From Bdellovibrio sp. ArHS (GTDB lineage: Bacteria > Bdellovibrionota > Bdellovibrionia > Bdellovibrionales > Bdellovibrionaceae), in NCBI RefSeq assembly GCF_000786105.1, contig NZ_JTEV01000003.1, forward strand, positions 1 to 64,000: DNA of 64,000 nucleotides. The letters are read 5' to 3'. The notes beneath the pieces are model-generated. The model worked only from the letters and a program-made list of their open reading frames with translations, searched no databases and was not told the DNA's origin. A program made the position numbers and the translations under genes. Below, in pieces: positions 34,758 to 42,527 of this stretch; position 1 is the first letter of the stretch, and each line of letters starts with the position of its first letter.

Positions 34758-35480
34758 ATGAGTGATGCTGCTGGTGGCGCGGGAAACTTTAAGGCTTTGG
34801 GGTCGAAGTTTCTTTCTCGGCCGGCGCCTAAGTCCCCAGAGCAGAAACTGCGAGAAGTTTCTGATATGTATGAGAAGCACTTTCTTCGCGAGATGACGAA
34901 AGCGATGCGTTCGACGATTCAAGAAGGTGGTTTCATTCAGACTTCGCATGCGGAAAAAATTTTTCTCGAGCAATTAGATGACCACTATGTTGAAAAATGG
35001 GGTGAGCGCGGTGGTGTGGGTCTTTCCGATATGATTTACAATCAGCTCGTCGAGAAATTTGGTGTGATGATGGGAATTAAGGCGCAGGTCTATAAGCCAC
35101 AAGGGCCTCTCCCTCTTGACACGAAATCTTTCGCGGCTCGTCCGTTTCAGCATCCTGGCAAAAAACAAGCGGTCTCATATCGCATTGACAATATGCAAGG
35201 CCCACAAGGTGCAGACAAGGCTCCTGAAGCCGTCAAAGCCCCATGGGACGGGGTTTTGCTGGGGAAGAAGACTTTAGCGGATGACCAAACAATGATTGAG
35301 ATTGAGCACGACAATGGTCTTAAAAGCCAAATGGTTTTTAAGGGTGGAGTGTCTAAAGTTTCGACAGGAGAAAAACTGCAAGCTGGCGACACCCTTGGGT
35401 TTTTAAGTCCCGAGGCGAAGTCCCTCTACTGGACCGTAGAGAAGGGTGTGGAACCTGGACCAGAAACTGTCTCAGAATGA
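34758..35480 (+). CDS. flgJ: FlgJ rod-binding protein with degenerate M23-like C-terminal domain
   Basis: The ATG at 34758 has GGGAG six bases upstream. Residues about 30-102 are a rod-binding domain (LREVSDMYEKHFLREMTKAMRST, GLSDMIYNQLVEKFG), the rod-capping part of FlgJ. In E. coli the second half is a glucosaminidase; here residues about 160-230 look like a LytM/M23 beta-fold (APWDGVLLGKK, MIEIEHDNGLKSQMVF, TGEKLQAGDTLGFLS) but the HxH zinc motif is replaced by LYWTV, so it should not cleave. It may bind wall or recruit another hydrolase. flgM follows after 78 bases. Confidence 0.85.
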   Translation: MSDAAGGAGNFKALGSKFLSRPAPKSPEQKLREVSDMYEKHFLREMTKAMRSTIQEGGFIQTSHAEKIFLEQLDDHYVEKWGERGGVGLSDMIYNQLVEKFGVMMGIKAQVYKPQGPLPLDTKSFAARPFQHPGKKQAVSYRIDNMQGPQGADKAPEAVKAPWDGVLLGKKTLADDQTMIEIEHDNGLKSQMVFKGGVSKVSTGEKLQAGDTLGFLSPEAKSLYWTVEKGVEPGPETVSE

Positions 35481-35481
35481 T

Positions 35482-35510
35482 TTGGTGTAACTGTCCCATT
35501 GTGATACTAT
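35482..35510 (+). promoter_or_regulatory. Candidate sigma-70 promoter with extended -10 before flgM
   Basis: TTGGTG at 35482-35487, a 17-bp spacer and TACTAT at 35505-35510 preceded by TGA (extended -10) lie directly after the flgJ stop and about 50 bases before the flgM ATG. It would let flgM be made apart from the upstream rod and ring genes. An 18-base hairpin (GAGTGT/ACACTC, 35523-35540) sits in the resulting leader. Confidence 0.4.
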
Positions 35511-35558
35511 GAAAAGAACAAAGAGTGTATTCTAACACTCGAAAGCAGGAGGCCTTCA

Positions 35559-35888
35559 ATGAAGATCACGCACAACAAAGTTGGACAGAATTTGAATCTG
35601 ACAGATTCTTCTCGCTCTAACAAAGCGGACGGTATTAAAAATAATTCCGCTGGTGCGCCGACAGCAAAAGCAGATGCTTTGACTGCGTCGACTCTGGGCG
35701 AATCTTCTCGTGTTGAGCTTTCTCCACGTGCACAAGAAGCAAAAAGAATCAAAGAACTTGCGATGTCGGCTCCTGATGTTGACGAAGCCAAAGTTGCTAA
35801 ATTCAGAAAACTGATCGACGACGGCAAATACAACATTGATGCAAAAGCGATCGCCGACAAGATGGTCGACGAACACTTGGAATTCTAG
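35559..35888 (+). CDS. flgM: Anti-sigma-28 factor FlgM
   Basis: The 109-residue protein is Ser/Ala/Asn-rich at the N terminus and ends in the FlgM signature SSRVELSPRAQEAKRIKELAMSAPDVDEAKVAKFRKLIDDGKYNIDAKAIADKMVDEHLEF. FlgM binds sigma-28 (FliA) until the hook-basal body is complete and FlgM is secreted. AGGAGG precedes the ATG. It is followed by flgN, flgK and flgL, which fits checkpoint control of late flagellar genes, including the sigma-28-like promoter seen before csrA. Confidence 0.9.
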   Translation: MKITHNKVGQNLNLTDSSRSNKADGIKNNSAGAPTAKADALTASTLGESSRVELSPRAQEAKRIKELAMSAPDVDEAKVAKFRKLIDDGKYNIDAKAIADKMVDEHLEF

Positions 35889-35951
35889 TCCGCGGCAGCG
35901 GACCGAGCCGAGGCCATAAGGTCGAAGCTAAAGAAAATCTCACCGCCCTGG
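35888..35951 (+). repeat. Hairpins in the flgM-flgN gap
   Basis: GTCCGC/GCGGAC forms a 6-bp stem starting at the last base of the flgM stop (35888-35903); CCGCC/GGCGG forms a second small stem near 35943-35954. Between them lies GAGCCGAGGCCATAAGGTCG, related to the text in the next two gaps. No T-runs, so not classical terminators. Confidence 0.45.
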
Positions 35952-35970
35952 CGGCATCAAGGATGATGAA

Positions 35971-36492
35971 ATGATGGACGCAACAGTAGAAAGAGCGTTT
36001 CAAAAGTTAGAAGCAAATCTCGAAGAACTCACCAAGATCTATCGTTCTCTTCTCGATATCGTACGTAAAGAAAAAGACCTTCTTCTGCAAGCGGATCGCG
36101 ATGCTTTGGATGAAAGCAATAAGCTTAAGGAAGAGTTGCTTTTTAAGCTACGCGCCCAAGATGCTTTGCGTGCTCGTTATGCGATGGATCTTGCAACGAT
36201 GGTTGGAGCCGATGTTGAAAATCCGCGTTTGTTGGAGCTTGCGCAGAAACTTGCCGGCACTCCCGCGGCAGATCGTCTTCGCACACAGCATGCAGCCTTG
36301 GATATGCTGATCAAAAGAATTACAGACATCAACAAAGATAACGAAGAGTATGCTAAAACCGCATTGCAAACCTTAAATGGAGCTTTGGGGGAAATTAAAG
36401 AAACTCTTTCCGGTAAAAAAACTTACAGTGGAAAAGGCCAGTACAAACAAGGCCCTCAAGTTGCCGGAAATTTTGTAAGTAAAGAAGCTTAA
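35971..36492 (+). CDS. flgN: Flagellar chaperone FlgN-like protein
   Basis: The 173-residue protein is nearly all helical (MDATVERAFQKLEANLEELTKIYRSLLDIVRKEKDLLLQADRDALDESNKLKEELLFKLRAQDALR), matching the FlgN family of export chaperones for FlgK and FlgL. The C terminus is basic and polar (GKKTYSGKGQYKQGP). Position between flgM and flgK-flgL supports this. AAGGATGA precedes the ATG. Sequence identity across FlgN proteins is low, so context carries much of the call. Confidence 0.82.
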   Translation: MMDATVERAFQKLEANLEELTKIYRSLLDIVRKEKDLLLQADRDALDESNKLKEELLFKLRAQDALRARYAMDLATMVGADVENPRLLELAQKLAGTPAADRLRTQHAALDMLIKRITDINKDNEEYAKTALQTLNGALGEIKETLSGKKTYSGKGQYKQGPQVAGNFVSKEA

Positions 36493-36567
36493 GGCCGTAA
36501 GGTCACAGAGCGGAGCGCAGAAGGCGCGAAGCTGAAGTAATAACGACCCACCGAAGATGAGGATAGG

Positions 36568-37974
36568 ATGTCTAAAATCTCGGCTATGATGGATACGGGT
36601 AAGCGCTCGCTGATGAACTCTCAGACGGCCTTACAAACGGTCGGTCATAACATCGCCAATAAATCAACCGAAGGCTTTTCACGCCAGCGTGTTGAGCTTA
36701 TGTCGAATCAGCCTATCGGTGAGGGCAATCTGCAAATCGGCATGGGGGCCCGTGCCGGTGTCGTTACTCGAGTTAACAATCCCTGGTTAGAAAAACAAAT
36801 CCAAAAAGAAGGCATGAGTATGGGTTATCAAGACTCACGTGCCGATGCCTTGAGTCGCGTCGAACAAATCTACAATGAGCAGAACAACAAAGGCCTCAAT
36901 CAATACATGACGGACTTCTTCAATTCGTTTCGCGAACTTTCCAATAATCCGGAAAGCTTGGCTTCCCGAACCTTGGTGCGTGAATCTGCCGTCGCGATGT
37001 CGAAAGATTTCGGTCGTGTGGTCGGGCAATTGAAAGCGGTGCAGGAAGACTTGGATGGTCAGGTAAAGACCACAGTGAACGAGATCAATCAGTTGACGAA
37101 GGAAATCGCTCAGTTGAATGAAAAAATTCAAATGATCGAAGTGCAGAAGACCCCTGCCAATGATGAGCGGGATCGTCGTGACCTTGTTCTTAAAAAGTTA
37201 GGCGAAAAGATCGATATTTCCTGGGCCGAAGGCAAAGACGGTATGGTCACTGTCACTGCGGGACGCACAGGCATTCTTGTCTCTGGTATCGGCTCTTCAG
37301 AACTAAAAGCGGAACAGACTGGCGCTCGTGACCGTGTCGAAGTTTTCTTTGTCGGGACAGGTTCTCCGGCCAATATCACTGATCAGATTACCGGCGGCCG
37401 TATCGGCGGCGCTTTGGAAGTCCGTGACCGGGTCATCGAAGACCTTTTAAATCATGTCGACAACATGGCTTACACCTTAGCTAAAGAAGTCAACAAAGCC
37501 CATATCGAAGGTTTTGATAAAAACGGTCGTCCTGGTGTTTTGTTCTTTGAAATGCCAGAAGCGACAAAGGGAGCTGCATCGGTTATCGGAGTTAATAAAA
37601 CAATCTTTAACGATGTTGGCAGAATCGCGGCCGGAGCCCAGTCGGGCGCGACCGGCGACAATACTGTTGCGAATCTGATCTCGTCATTACAACACCGCCA
37701 AGTTATGGATGGTGGAACATCGACTTTGGATGACTACTACAATACTCAAGTAGGCCAGATCGGTGCCGTCGTGCAACGGGCGATAAAATCTCAAGAGTCA
37801 CAAAAGAACGTCATGAATCAGCTGACAAACATTCGTGAAAGCATCAGCGGTGTCTCTTTGGATGAAGAAACCACAAAGATGATTGAGTTTCAAAAAACTT
37901 ACGATGCCTCCGCCCGTTTGATTAAAACAGCGGATGAAATGTTCGATACAGTATTGAACTTAAAGAGGTTATAA
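36568..37974 (+). CDS. flgK: Flagellar hook-associated protein 1 FlgK
   Basis: The 468-residue protein starts with the rod/hook signature MMDTGKRSLMNSQTALQTVGHNIANKSTEGFSRQRVEL, has the coiled region NEINQLTKEIAQLNEKIQ and the C-terminal DEETTKMIEFQKTYDASARLIKTADEMFDTVLNLKRL typical of FlgK. It joins hook and filament. Length is near the short end of the family (E. coli 547). GATAGGATG precedes the ATG. Co-transcribed with flgL after 109 bases that hold a duplicated repeat. Confidence 0.95.
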   Translation: MSKISAMMDTGKRSLMNSQTALQTVGHNIANKSTEGFSRQRVELMSNQPIGEGNLQIGMGARAGVVTRVNNPWLEKQIQKEGMSMGYQDSRADALSRVEQIYNEQNNKGLNQYMTDFFNSFRELSNNPESLASRTLVRESAVAMSKDFGRVVGQLKAVQEDLDGQVKTTVNEINQLTKEIAQLNEKIQMIEVQKTPANDERDRRDLVLKKLGEKIDISWAEGKDGMVTVTAGRTGILVSGIGSSELKAEQTGARDRVEVFFVGTGSPANITDQITGGRIGGALEVRDRVIEDLLNHVDNMAYTLAKEVNKAHIEGFDKNGRPGVLFFEMPEATKGAASVIGVNKTIFNDVGRIAAGAQSGATGDNTVANLISSLQHRQVMDGGTSTLDDYYNTQVGQIGAVVQRAIKSQESQKNVMNQLTNIRESISGVSLDEETTKMIEFQKTYDASARLIKTADEMFDTVLNLKRL

Positions 37975-37986
37975 CGCGCGCTAGCC

Positions 37987-38064
37987 GCAGAGTGAAGGCC
38001 CTAGGCCGTAACTGAAGCCGGGCGGAAGCCCGCAGAGTGAAGGCCCCTAGGCCGTAACTGAAGC
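37987..38064 (+). repeat. Tandem duplicated 32/33-bp intergenic repeat between flgK and flgL
   Basis: Two copies of GCAGAGTGAAGGCC(C)CTAGGCCGTAACTGAAGC lie at 37987-38018 and 38032-38064 and differ by one extra C. Between them CGGGC/GCCCG with a GGAA loop forms a perfect hairpin (38019-38032). Related words (GGCCGTAAGGTC, GCGAAGCTGAAG) occur in the flgN-flgK gap. Function unknown. Confidence 0.6.
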
Positions 38065-38083
38065 AGAAGGATAGAAAGAGCTA

Positions 38084-39166
38084 ATGAGAATTGCAGATAA
38101 GATGGCTTTTAATCAAGTAAACCAAAATCTGACGAAGAATCGTTCAGATATGGCCGACTTGCAAAATCAGGCTGCAACTCAAAAACGCATTAACAAACCT
38201 TCTGATGATCCTTTGGCGTCAGCGCGGGTCCTTGCCGCTCGTACTGAAGAGCGTGGCAATTCCCAGTTTATTAAGAACATCAATAATGCTCGTTCTTTCC
38301 TGGAGTTTTCAGATCAATCTTTAGGAGAGCTTTCTGAAATCCTGGTCCGCGCAAAGGAATTGGCTATCAGTCAGTCCAATGATGCCAGTGGAAATGAAGA
38401 AACTCGTCTGGTGACGGCGTCGGAAATTGAACAGATTTATAATCAGGCTGTGCAAATCGGAAATCGCAAGTTGGGTGAGCGCTATGTCTTTGGCGGTTAT
38501 AAAACTCAGACGATGCCATTTAATCAAGCCGGGGAATACTTTGGTGACGATGGGGATATGAAAATCCAAACTCACAAGGATTCCTTTGTTGCCATGAATA
38601 TTCCGGGCAGCAAGGTCTTTTTGGGGCGTGGCTTAGGCGCGGACGGTATAGTTCGTGCTCGCTATGAGGCTCCGACAAGTGTGGAGCAGTTGAAGCAGTT
38701 TCAAAGGGAAGAAAAAGAACGTGAAGAGCTTAACCGTCAGGTTGACGAAAACTACGTTGAAACCCGCGGTCCTGCTTCAGAGCGCCGTTCAACCCGCTAT
38801 GATAAGCAAGATCCGGTGACGGGTGGTGGGGGAACGAATATATTCTCGACCATTAAGGACCTTGAGATATCCTTGCGCACGAATGATAAGCAAGGCGTTC
38901 AGTCCGCCTTGGATACCCTGGATCAGGCGATTTCTCAGGTGGTTTTGTCTCGTTCAGAGGTTGGGTCCAGAATCATGGCAGTGAACAATACCATGGATTC
39001 CCTGCAAAAAGCCGTGGTGGACAATAAAGTGGCAGCTTCCCAGCTTGAGGACGCTGACGCATTCCAGGTCATTTCAGATATTAATAAGACCGATAGCACC
39101 CTTAAAGCGACCCTCGAAACGTCGGGAAAGCTTATTCAACCAAGCCTTCTTGACTTTCTAAGATAA
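38084..39166 (+). CDS. flgL: Flagellar hook-associated protein 3 FlgL
   Basis: The 360-residue flagellin-like protein starts MRIADKMAFNQVNQNLTKNRSDMADLQNQAATQKRINKPSDDPLASARVL, the FlgL/flagellin N-terminal coiled coil, and ends with VISDINKTDSTLKATLETSGKLIQPSLLDFL. A charged central stretch (QFQREEKEREELNRQVDEN) is an insertion. It caps the hook junction on the filament side together with FlgK. AGAAGGATAGAAAG lies upstream. Followed by csrA with its own promoter. Confidence 0.93.
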   Translation: MRIADKMAFNQVNQNLTKNRSDMADLQNQAATQKRINKPSDDPLASARVLAARTEERGNSQFIKNINNARSFLEFSDQSLGELSEILVRAKELAISQSNDASGNEETRLVTASEIEQIYNQAVQIGNRKLGERYVFGGYKTQTMPFNQAGEYFGDDGDMKIQTHKDSFVAMNIPGSKVFLGRGLGADGIVRARYEAPTSVEQLKQFQREEKEREELNRQVDENYVETRGPASERRSTRYDKQDPVTGGGGTNIFSTIKDLEISLRTNDKQGVQSALDTLDQAISQVVLSRSEVGSRIMAVNNTMDSLQKAVVDNKVAASQLEDADAFQVISDINKTDSTLKATLETSGKLIQPSLLDFLR

Positions 39167-39176
39167 AAATAATACC

Positions 39177-39203
39177 TACAGTTCCGCTTAAAACTACCGA
39201 TAA
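39177..39203 (+). promoter_or_regulatory. Sigma-28 (FliA) promoter of csrA
   Basis: TACAGTTC at 39177-39184, an 11-bp spacer and ACCGATAA at 39196-39203 match the FliA consensus TAAAGTTT-N11-GCCGATAA in 6 of 8 and 7 of 8 positions with the exact spacing. It lies after the flgL stop and puts transcription start about 17 bases before the csrA ATG. Confidence 0.7.
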
Positions 39204-39226
39204 CGACTGCAGCAAAAGGAGTTGTC

Positions 39227-39454
39227 ATGCTGGTTCTCACACGGAAGTTGGGTGAAAGCATCGCTATCGATGACCACATCAAAATCAGAGTAGTTCAAAT
39301 CAAAGGTAAACAGGTTCGTTTAGGCATTGAAGCGCCTAAAGACACCAAAATTCACCGTGAAGAAGTCTACGTAGCTATTCAGGAACAAAACCAGCAGTCC
39401 GCAAGCGTCCCCGCGGATAAGACGCGCAGTGTTGCCAAACTCCTAAAGCCTTAG
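39227..39454 (+). CDS. csrA: Carbon storage regulator CsrA
   Basis: The 75-residue protein starts MLVLTRKLGESIAIDDHIKIRVVQIKGKQVRLGIEAPKDTKIHREEVY, the full CsrA RNA-binding fold, with a short polar C-terminal extension. CsrA binds GGA in mRNA leaders and controls translation; FliW antagonises it during flagellum assembly. AAAAGGAG precedes the ATG. The sigma-28 promoter directly upstream and fliW downstream tie it to late flagellar regulation. Confidence 0.97.
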   Translation: MLVLTRKLGESIAIDDHIKIRVVQIKGKQVRLGIEAPKDTKIHREEVYVAIQEQNQQSASVPADKTRSVAKLLKP

Positions 39455-39463
39455 TCATCTTAA

Positions 39464-39495
39464 GACCCGCTCCCAGCGCGCTGAAGAAGCGGGTC
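39464..39495 (+). terminator. Nested inverted repeat between csrA and fliW
   Basis: GACCCGCT and AGCGGGTC form a perfect 8-bp stem enclosing the palindrome CAGCGCGCTG, ten bases after the csrA stop. No T-run follows, so it may be an attenuator or processing site; fliW may depend on it or on a separate promoter in the 163-base gap. Confidence 0.45.
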
Positions 39496-39617
39496 GTCAA
39501 ATGCTCTAAATTTTAATTGAGTCTCCCTAGATTTAGGTCCAGATTTATAGATGTATTCACCATCATACCGTCTTGGTGTGTCTAAATTATGGATGAATGC
39601 GTTTTCCGGGAGGATGA

Positions 39618-40145
39618 ATGATCATTTCGACATCGCGCTTCGGCCAAGTTGAGCTGAAACAGGAAGATGTTCTGACGTTTCCAGAAGGCCTATTGGGTTT
39701 TGGGGATCTACGTAAGTTCGCTCTTCTTGATGATCCAAATGACGAAATCTTTGCCTGGTTGCAAAGCTGCGAAGCGCCGCAAATCGCTTTCCCAGTTTTA
39801 GAGCCTGAGTTGTTTGCTCCTCAATACAAAGCCACCTTGACGAAAAGTGATATGGAAGCTTTGAAGTTGTCGGCGCAAGAAAAAGCTCGCTACTTCTCTA
39901 TCGTGACTATTCCTGACGACCCTACACAAATGACGGCGAATTTAAAAGCGCCTGTCGTCGTCAACGTCGAGGCGCGCACAGCTCGTCAATGCGTTCTTCA
40001 AGATAATAACTTGGCAATCCGAGAGCCTATCTTTACTAAACTTCAGCAGCGCGTGGTGCAAAATCCTGCGGTAGCGATCAAGAACCAGTCTTCGGGTATT
40101 GATGTTGCGACGAAATTGAATGTCGTGAAAGAAGTGGGCTTATAA
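39618..40145 (+). CDS. fliW: Flagellar assembly factor FliW, CsrA antagonist
   Basis: The 175-residue protein matches FliW: TSRFGQVELKQEDVLTFPEGLLGFGDLRKFALLDDPNDEIFAWLQSCEAPQIAFPVLEP, then YFSIVTIPDDPTQMTANLKAPVVVN and the tail ARTARQCVLQDNNLAIREPIF. FliW binds flagellin and CsrA in turn and thus couples filament assembly to flagellin translation. GGGAGGATGA overlaps the ribosome site and contains GGA, so CsrA control of fliW itself is possible. A clear terminator follows. Confidence 0.96.
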   Translation: MIISTSRFGQVELKQEDVLTFPEGLLGFGDLRKFALLDDPNDEIFAWLQSCEAPQIAFPVLEPELFAPQYKATLTKSDMEALKLSAQEKARYFSIVTIPDDPTQMTANLKAPVVVNVEARTARQCVLQDNNLAIREPIFTKLQQRVVQNPAVAIKNQSSGIDVATKLNVVKEVGL

Positions 40146-40165
40146 ACCCTGTTCGAAATGAAGAA

Positions 40166-40201
40166 TAAAAAAAGGCTTGGGAGACCAAGCCTTTTTTATT
40201 T
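40166..40201 (+). terminator. Rho-independent terminator after fliW
   Basis: AAAAAAAGGCTTGG and CCAAGCCTTTTTT form a stem with a GAGA loop and a T-run, 20 bases after the fliW stop. It ends the flagellar unit; the A-run also permits function for the opposing rmuC gene. Confidence 0.9.
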
Positions 40202-40260
40202 TTAAAAAATGGAAAGCGACTTTTGATCGTGGCCCCTGGGCTGTCAAATGCTTCTGTCCC

Positions 40261-41484
40261 TTAAGCATTCTCTAGTTGAGGCAAAGATTTTTCAGTCTTT
40301 GCGCCCAAGCGTTTAAGGTCCTCGACCTGATCAATCAAATTACCGCGGCCTTCAGAAACTTTCTTAATAACATCCTCATGCGCTTTTTGGGCGGCAGACA
40401 GTTTTTCGCCTAAGTTTTGAAGATCCTTTAAAAGACCTGCGAACTTTTCGTATAGAAGACCGCCGCGCTTAGCGATTTCAAGCGCATTTTTTTCCTGACG
40501 ATCCTGTTTCCACAAAGCAGCCACGGTTCTGAGGGTTGCTAGCAATGTCGTTGGACTTACGATAGCCACATTTCTTTCCCAGGCATATTGGAAAAGTTCT
40601 GGCTTCAGCTTAAACGCCAAGGCGAAGGCTGGCTCTAAAGGCATAAACAAAATCACGAAGTCCGGTGAAATCAGTTTGTCGGCGGCGTGATACTTTTTCT
40701 CCGACAGACCATCGATATGTTTTTTCAAAGACTCGACATGAAGTTTTCCAGCGCGTTCCAGATCTTCCGGAGTTTCCGCAGAAGAATATTGCTCATAGGC
40801 GATCAATGTCATTTTCGAGTCGACAATCAAATGTTTTTCGTCGGGCAGACTGACGATCACATCGGGGCGAAGAATCTGGCCGTCCTCACCACGCAAATCC
40901 AAGTCCGTGCCTTGTATGATGTACTCTTCGCCTTTACGTAGGCCCGAACGTTCCAAAATATTTTCCAGAATCAGTTCGCCCCAGTTTCCCTGCGTTTTCA
41001 CTTCGCCTTTTAAAGCTTTGGTCAGATTCTGTGTTTCTGCCGACATGACTTTGTTCAGTTCCATCAATTTTGTCAGCTCACCGCGAAGCATGCCGCGTTC
41101 CGAACGCTCCGTCGAATAAGTTTCTTCCACTTTCTTTTCGAAGTCTTTGATACGCTCTTTCAGGGGTTCCAAAACAGAAGCAATATTCTTGTGATTTTGA
41201 TCGGTGAACTTCGCCGACTTTTCTTCGAAGATTTTCTGAGCAACAACTTCAAACTGGGTATTCATTCTTTCGGCCAAAGCTTCTTGCTGTTTGCGGGCTT
41301 CGATCATCAACGATTTCTGTTCCGAAAGGCTTTGTGAAAGAAGGTCGTTTTTCATTTGCAAAGCTTGCACATCGGCCAGCAATTGGGCTTTTTCAGAGGT
41401 CGCTTGAGCTTTCAATTTGAAATAGACGATAAGCCCGGCAATAAGAGCTCCCGCAATAAAAGACAGAATGGCAAAAAGATTCAT
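40261..41484 (-). CDS. rmuC: DNA recombination protein RmuC
   Basis: The ATG at 41484 has GGAGG upstream; a longer frame exists but lacks support. The 407-residue protein has one N-terminal membrane segment (MNLFAILSFIAGALIAGLIVYF), a coiled coil to about residue 125, and the RmuC nuclease-like core (GNWGELILENILERSGLRKGEEY, LRPDVIVSLPDEKHLIVDSKMTLIAYEQY, VPxEPAF-like MPLEPAFALAF, SPTTLLATLRTVA). RmuC limits inversions at inverted repeats and is membrane-anchored. Single gene, convergent with fliW. Confidence 0.95.
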   Translation of the reverse strand: MNLFAILSFIAGALIAGLIVYFKLKAQATSEKAQLLADVQALQMKNDLLSQSLSEQKSLMIEARKQQEALAERMNTQFEVVAQKIFEEKSAKFTDQNHKNIASVLEPLKERIKDFEKKVEETYSTERSERGMLRGELTKLMELNKVMSAETQNLTKALKGEVKTQGNWGELILENILERSGLRKGEEYIIQGTDLDLRGEDGQILRPDVIVSLPDEKHLIVDSKMTLIAYEQYSSAETPEDLERAGKLHVESLKKHIDGLSEKKYHAADKLISPDFVILFMPLEPAFALAFKLKPELFQYAWERNVAIVSPTTLLATLRTVAALWKQDRQEKNALEIAKRGGLLYEKFAGLLKDLQNLGEKLSAAQKAHEDVIKKVSEGRGNLIDQVEDLKRLGAKTEKSLPQLENA

Positions 41485-41627
41485 GGAAAGACCTCCGACG
41501 GTTTCTTTTTGCACTTAGAATTTGCGTTGGTCATCAGAAAAAGTTCTGATAGAAAAGGATTGAAATTCAGAGCGCTTATAAATGGCTAAGGCCCTGCTAC
41601 ATAAGCGTTCCAACTCACAATGGTGCA

Positions 41628-42527
41628 ATGCAAAATATGGCTTCTTCTGCAATTCAACTCAAAAGTATTCTTCTGGCGTTTCGACCAAAAACTCTGACGG
41701 CGGCCTTGGTTCCTTGTTTGGCCGGAACCGCTTTGGTTCGCGCCATTGGACTTTCCTGGGATGGCTGGGTTTTATTCTACGCCTTGGCAGCCTCTTTCCT
41801 TATTCAAATCGGCACCAACCTCGTGAACGATGCCGTTGATTTCAAAAAAGGTGCGGATACGGAAAAACGCATCGGACCTCAGCGCATCACTCAGGCGGGA
41901 ATTTTGACGGCGGGTCAGGTGATGGCCTTGGGTTCTTTGTGTTTTCTTTTGGCGGTGCTGTGTGGAATTCCGTTGGTGATGAAAGGCGGCTGGGTGATTG
42001 TCGCGATTGGCGTCGCCTCCGTTTTAATGGGTTATTCCTATACGGCGGGTCCTTTTCCTTTGGCCTATCTTGGCCTGGGGGACCTGTTTGTGATTCTCTT
42101 CTTCGGCCTTTTGGCGGTGACGGGGATCGTATTTTTAAATACCGGCGAGTGGCTGCAAGAAGCTTTTGTTTTGGGGCTGCAGATTGGCCTTCATGCGACG
42201 GTCCTAATTGCCATCAACAATCTTCGTGACCATAGTGGCGACGCCCTGGTGAATAAAAAAACTTTGGCCGTTCGTTTCGGGGTGAAGTTTTCTCGCTATG
42301 AAATTGCGACTTTGTGCTTTCTCCCTTTCGTACTCAATCTTTATTGGTGGTTTGAAGGATATAAAATTCCGGCCGTGCTTTCGCTCTTCGCCGTTCCTTT
42401 GGCGATCAAGATCACAAAAAATGTTTTCTCTACCCAGCCCAGTCCCGCATATAATCGTTTCTTGGGGCAAGCAGCGGGTTTGCATTTGGTATTCGGTCTT
42501 CTTCTGGCGATAGGATTTGCATTTTGA
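41628..42527 (+). CDS. menA: 1,4-dihydroxy-2-naphthoate polyprenyltransferase MenA
   Basis: The 299-residue polytopic UbiA-family enzyme has both Mg-binding motifs intact: NLVNDAVDFKKGADTEKRIGPQR near residue 65 and AINNLRDHSGDALVNKKTLAVRFG near residue 200. It attaches the polyprenyl chain to DHNA in menaquinone synthesis at the inner membrane. About eight hydrophobic segments are visible. It overlaps menC as TTGA by 4 bases. First gene of a men operon. Confidence 0.94.
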   Translation: MQNMASSAIQLKSILLAFRPKTLTAALVPCLAGTALVRAIGLSWDGWVLFYALAASFLIQIGTNLVNDAVDFKKGADTEKRIGPQRITQAGILTAGQVMALGSLCFLLAVLCGIPLVMKGGWVIVAIGVASVLMGYSYTAGPFPLAYLGLGDLFVILFFGLLAVTGIVFLNTGEWLQEAFVLGLQIGLHATVLIAINNLRDHSGDALVNKKTLAVRFGVKFSRYEIATLCFLPFVLNLYWWFEGYKIPAVLSLFAVPLAIKITKNVFSTQPSPAYNRFLGQAAGLHLVFGLLLAIGFAF

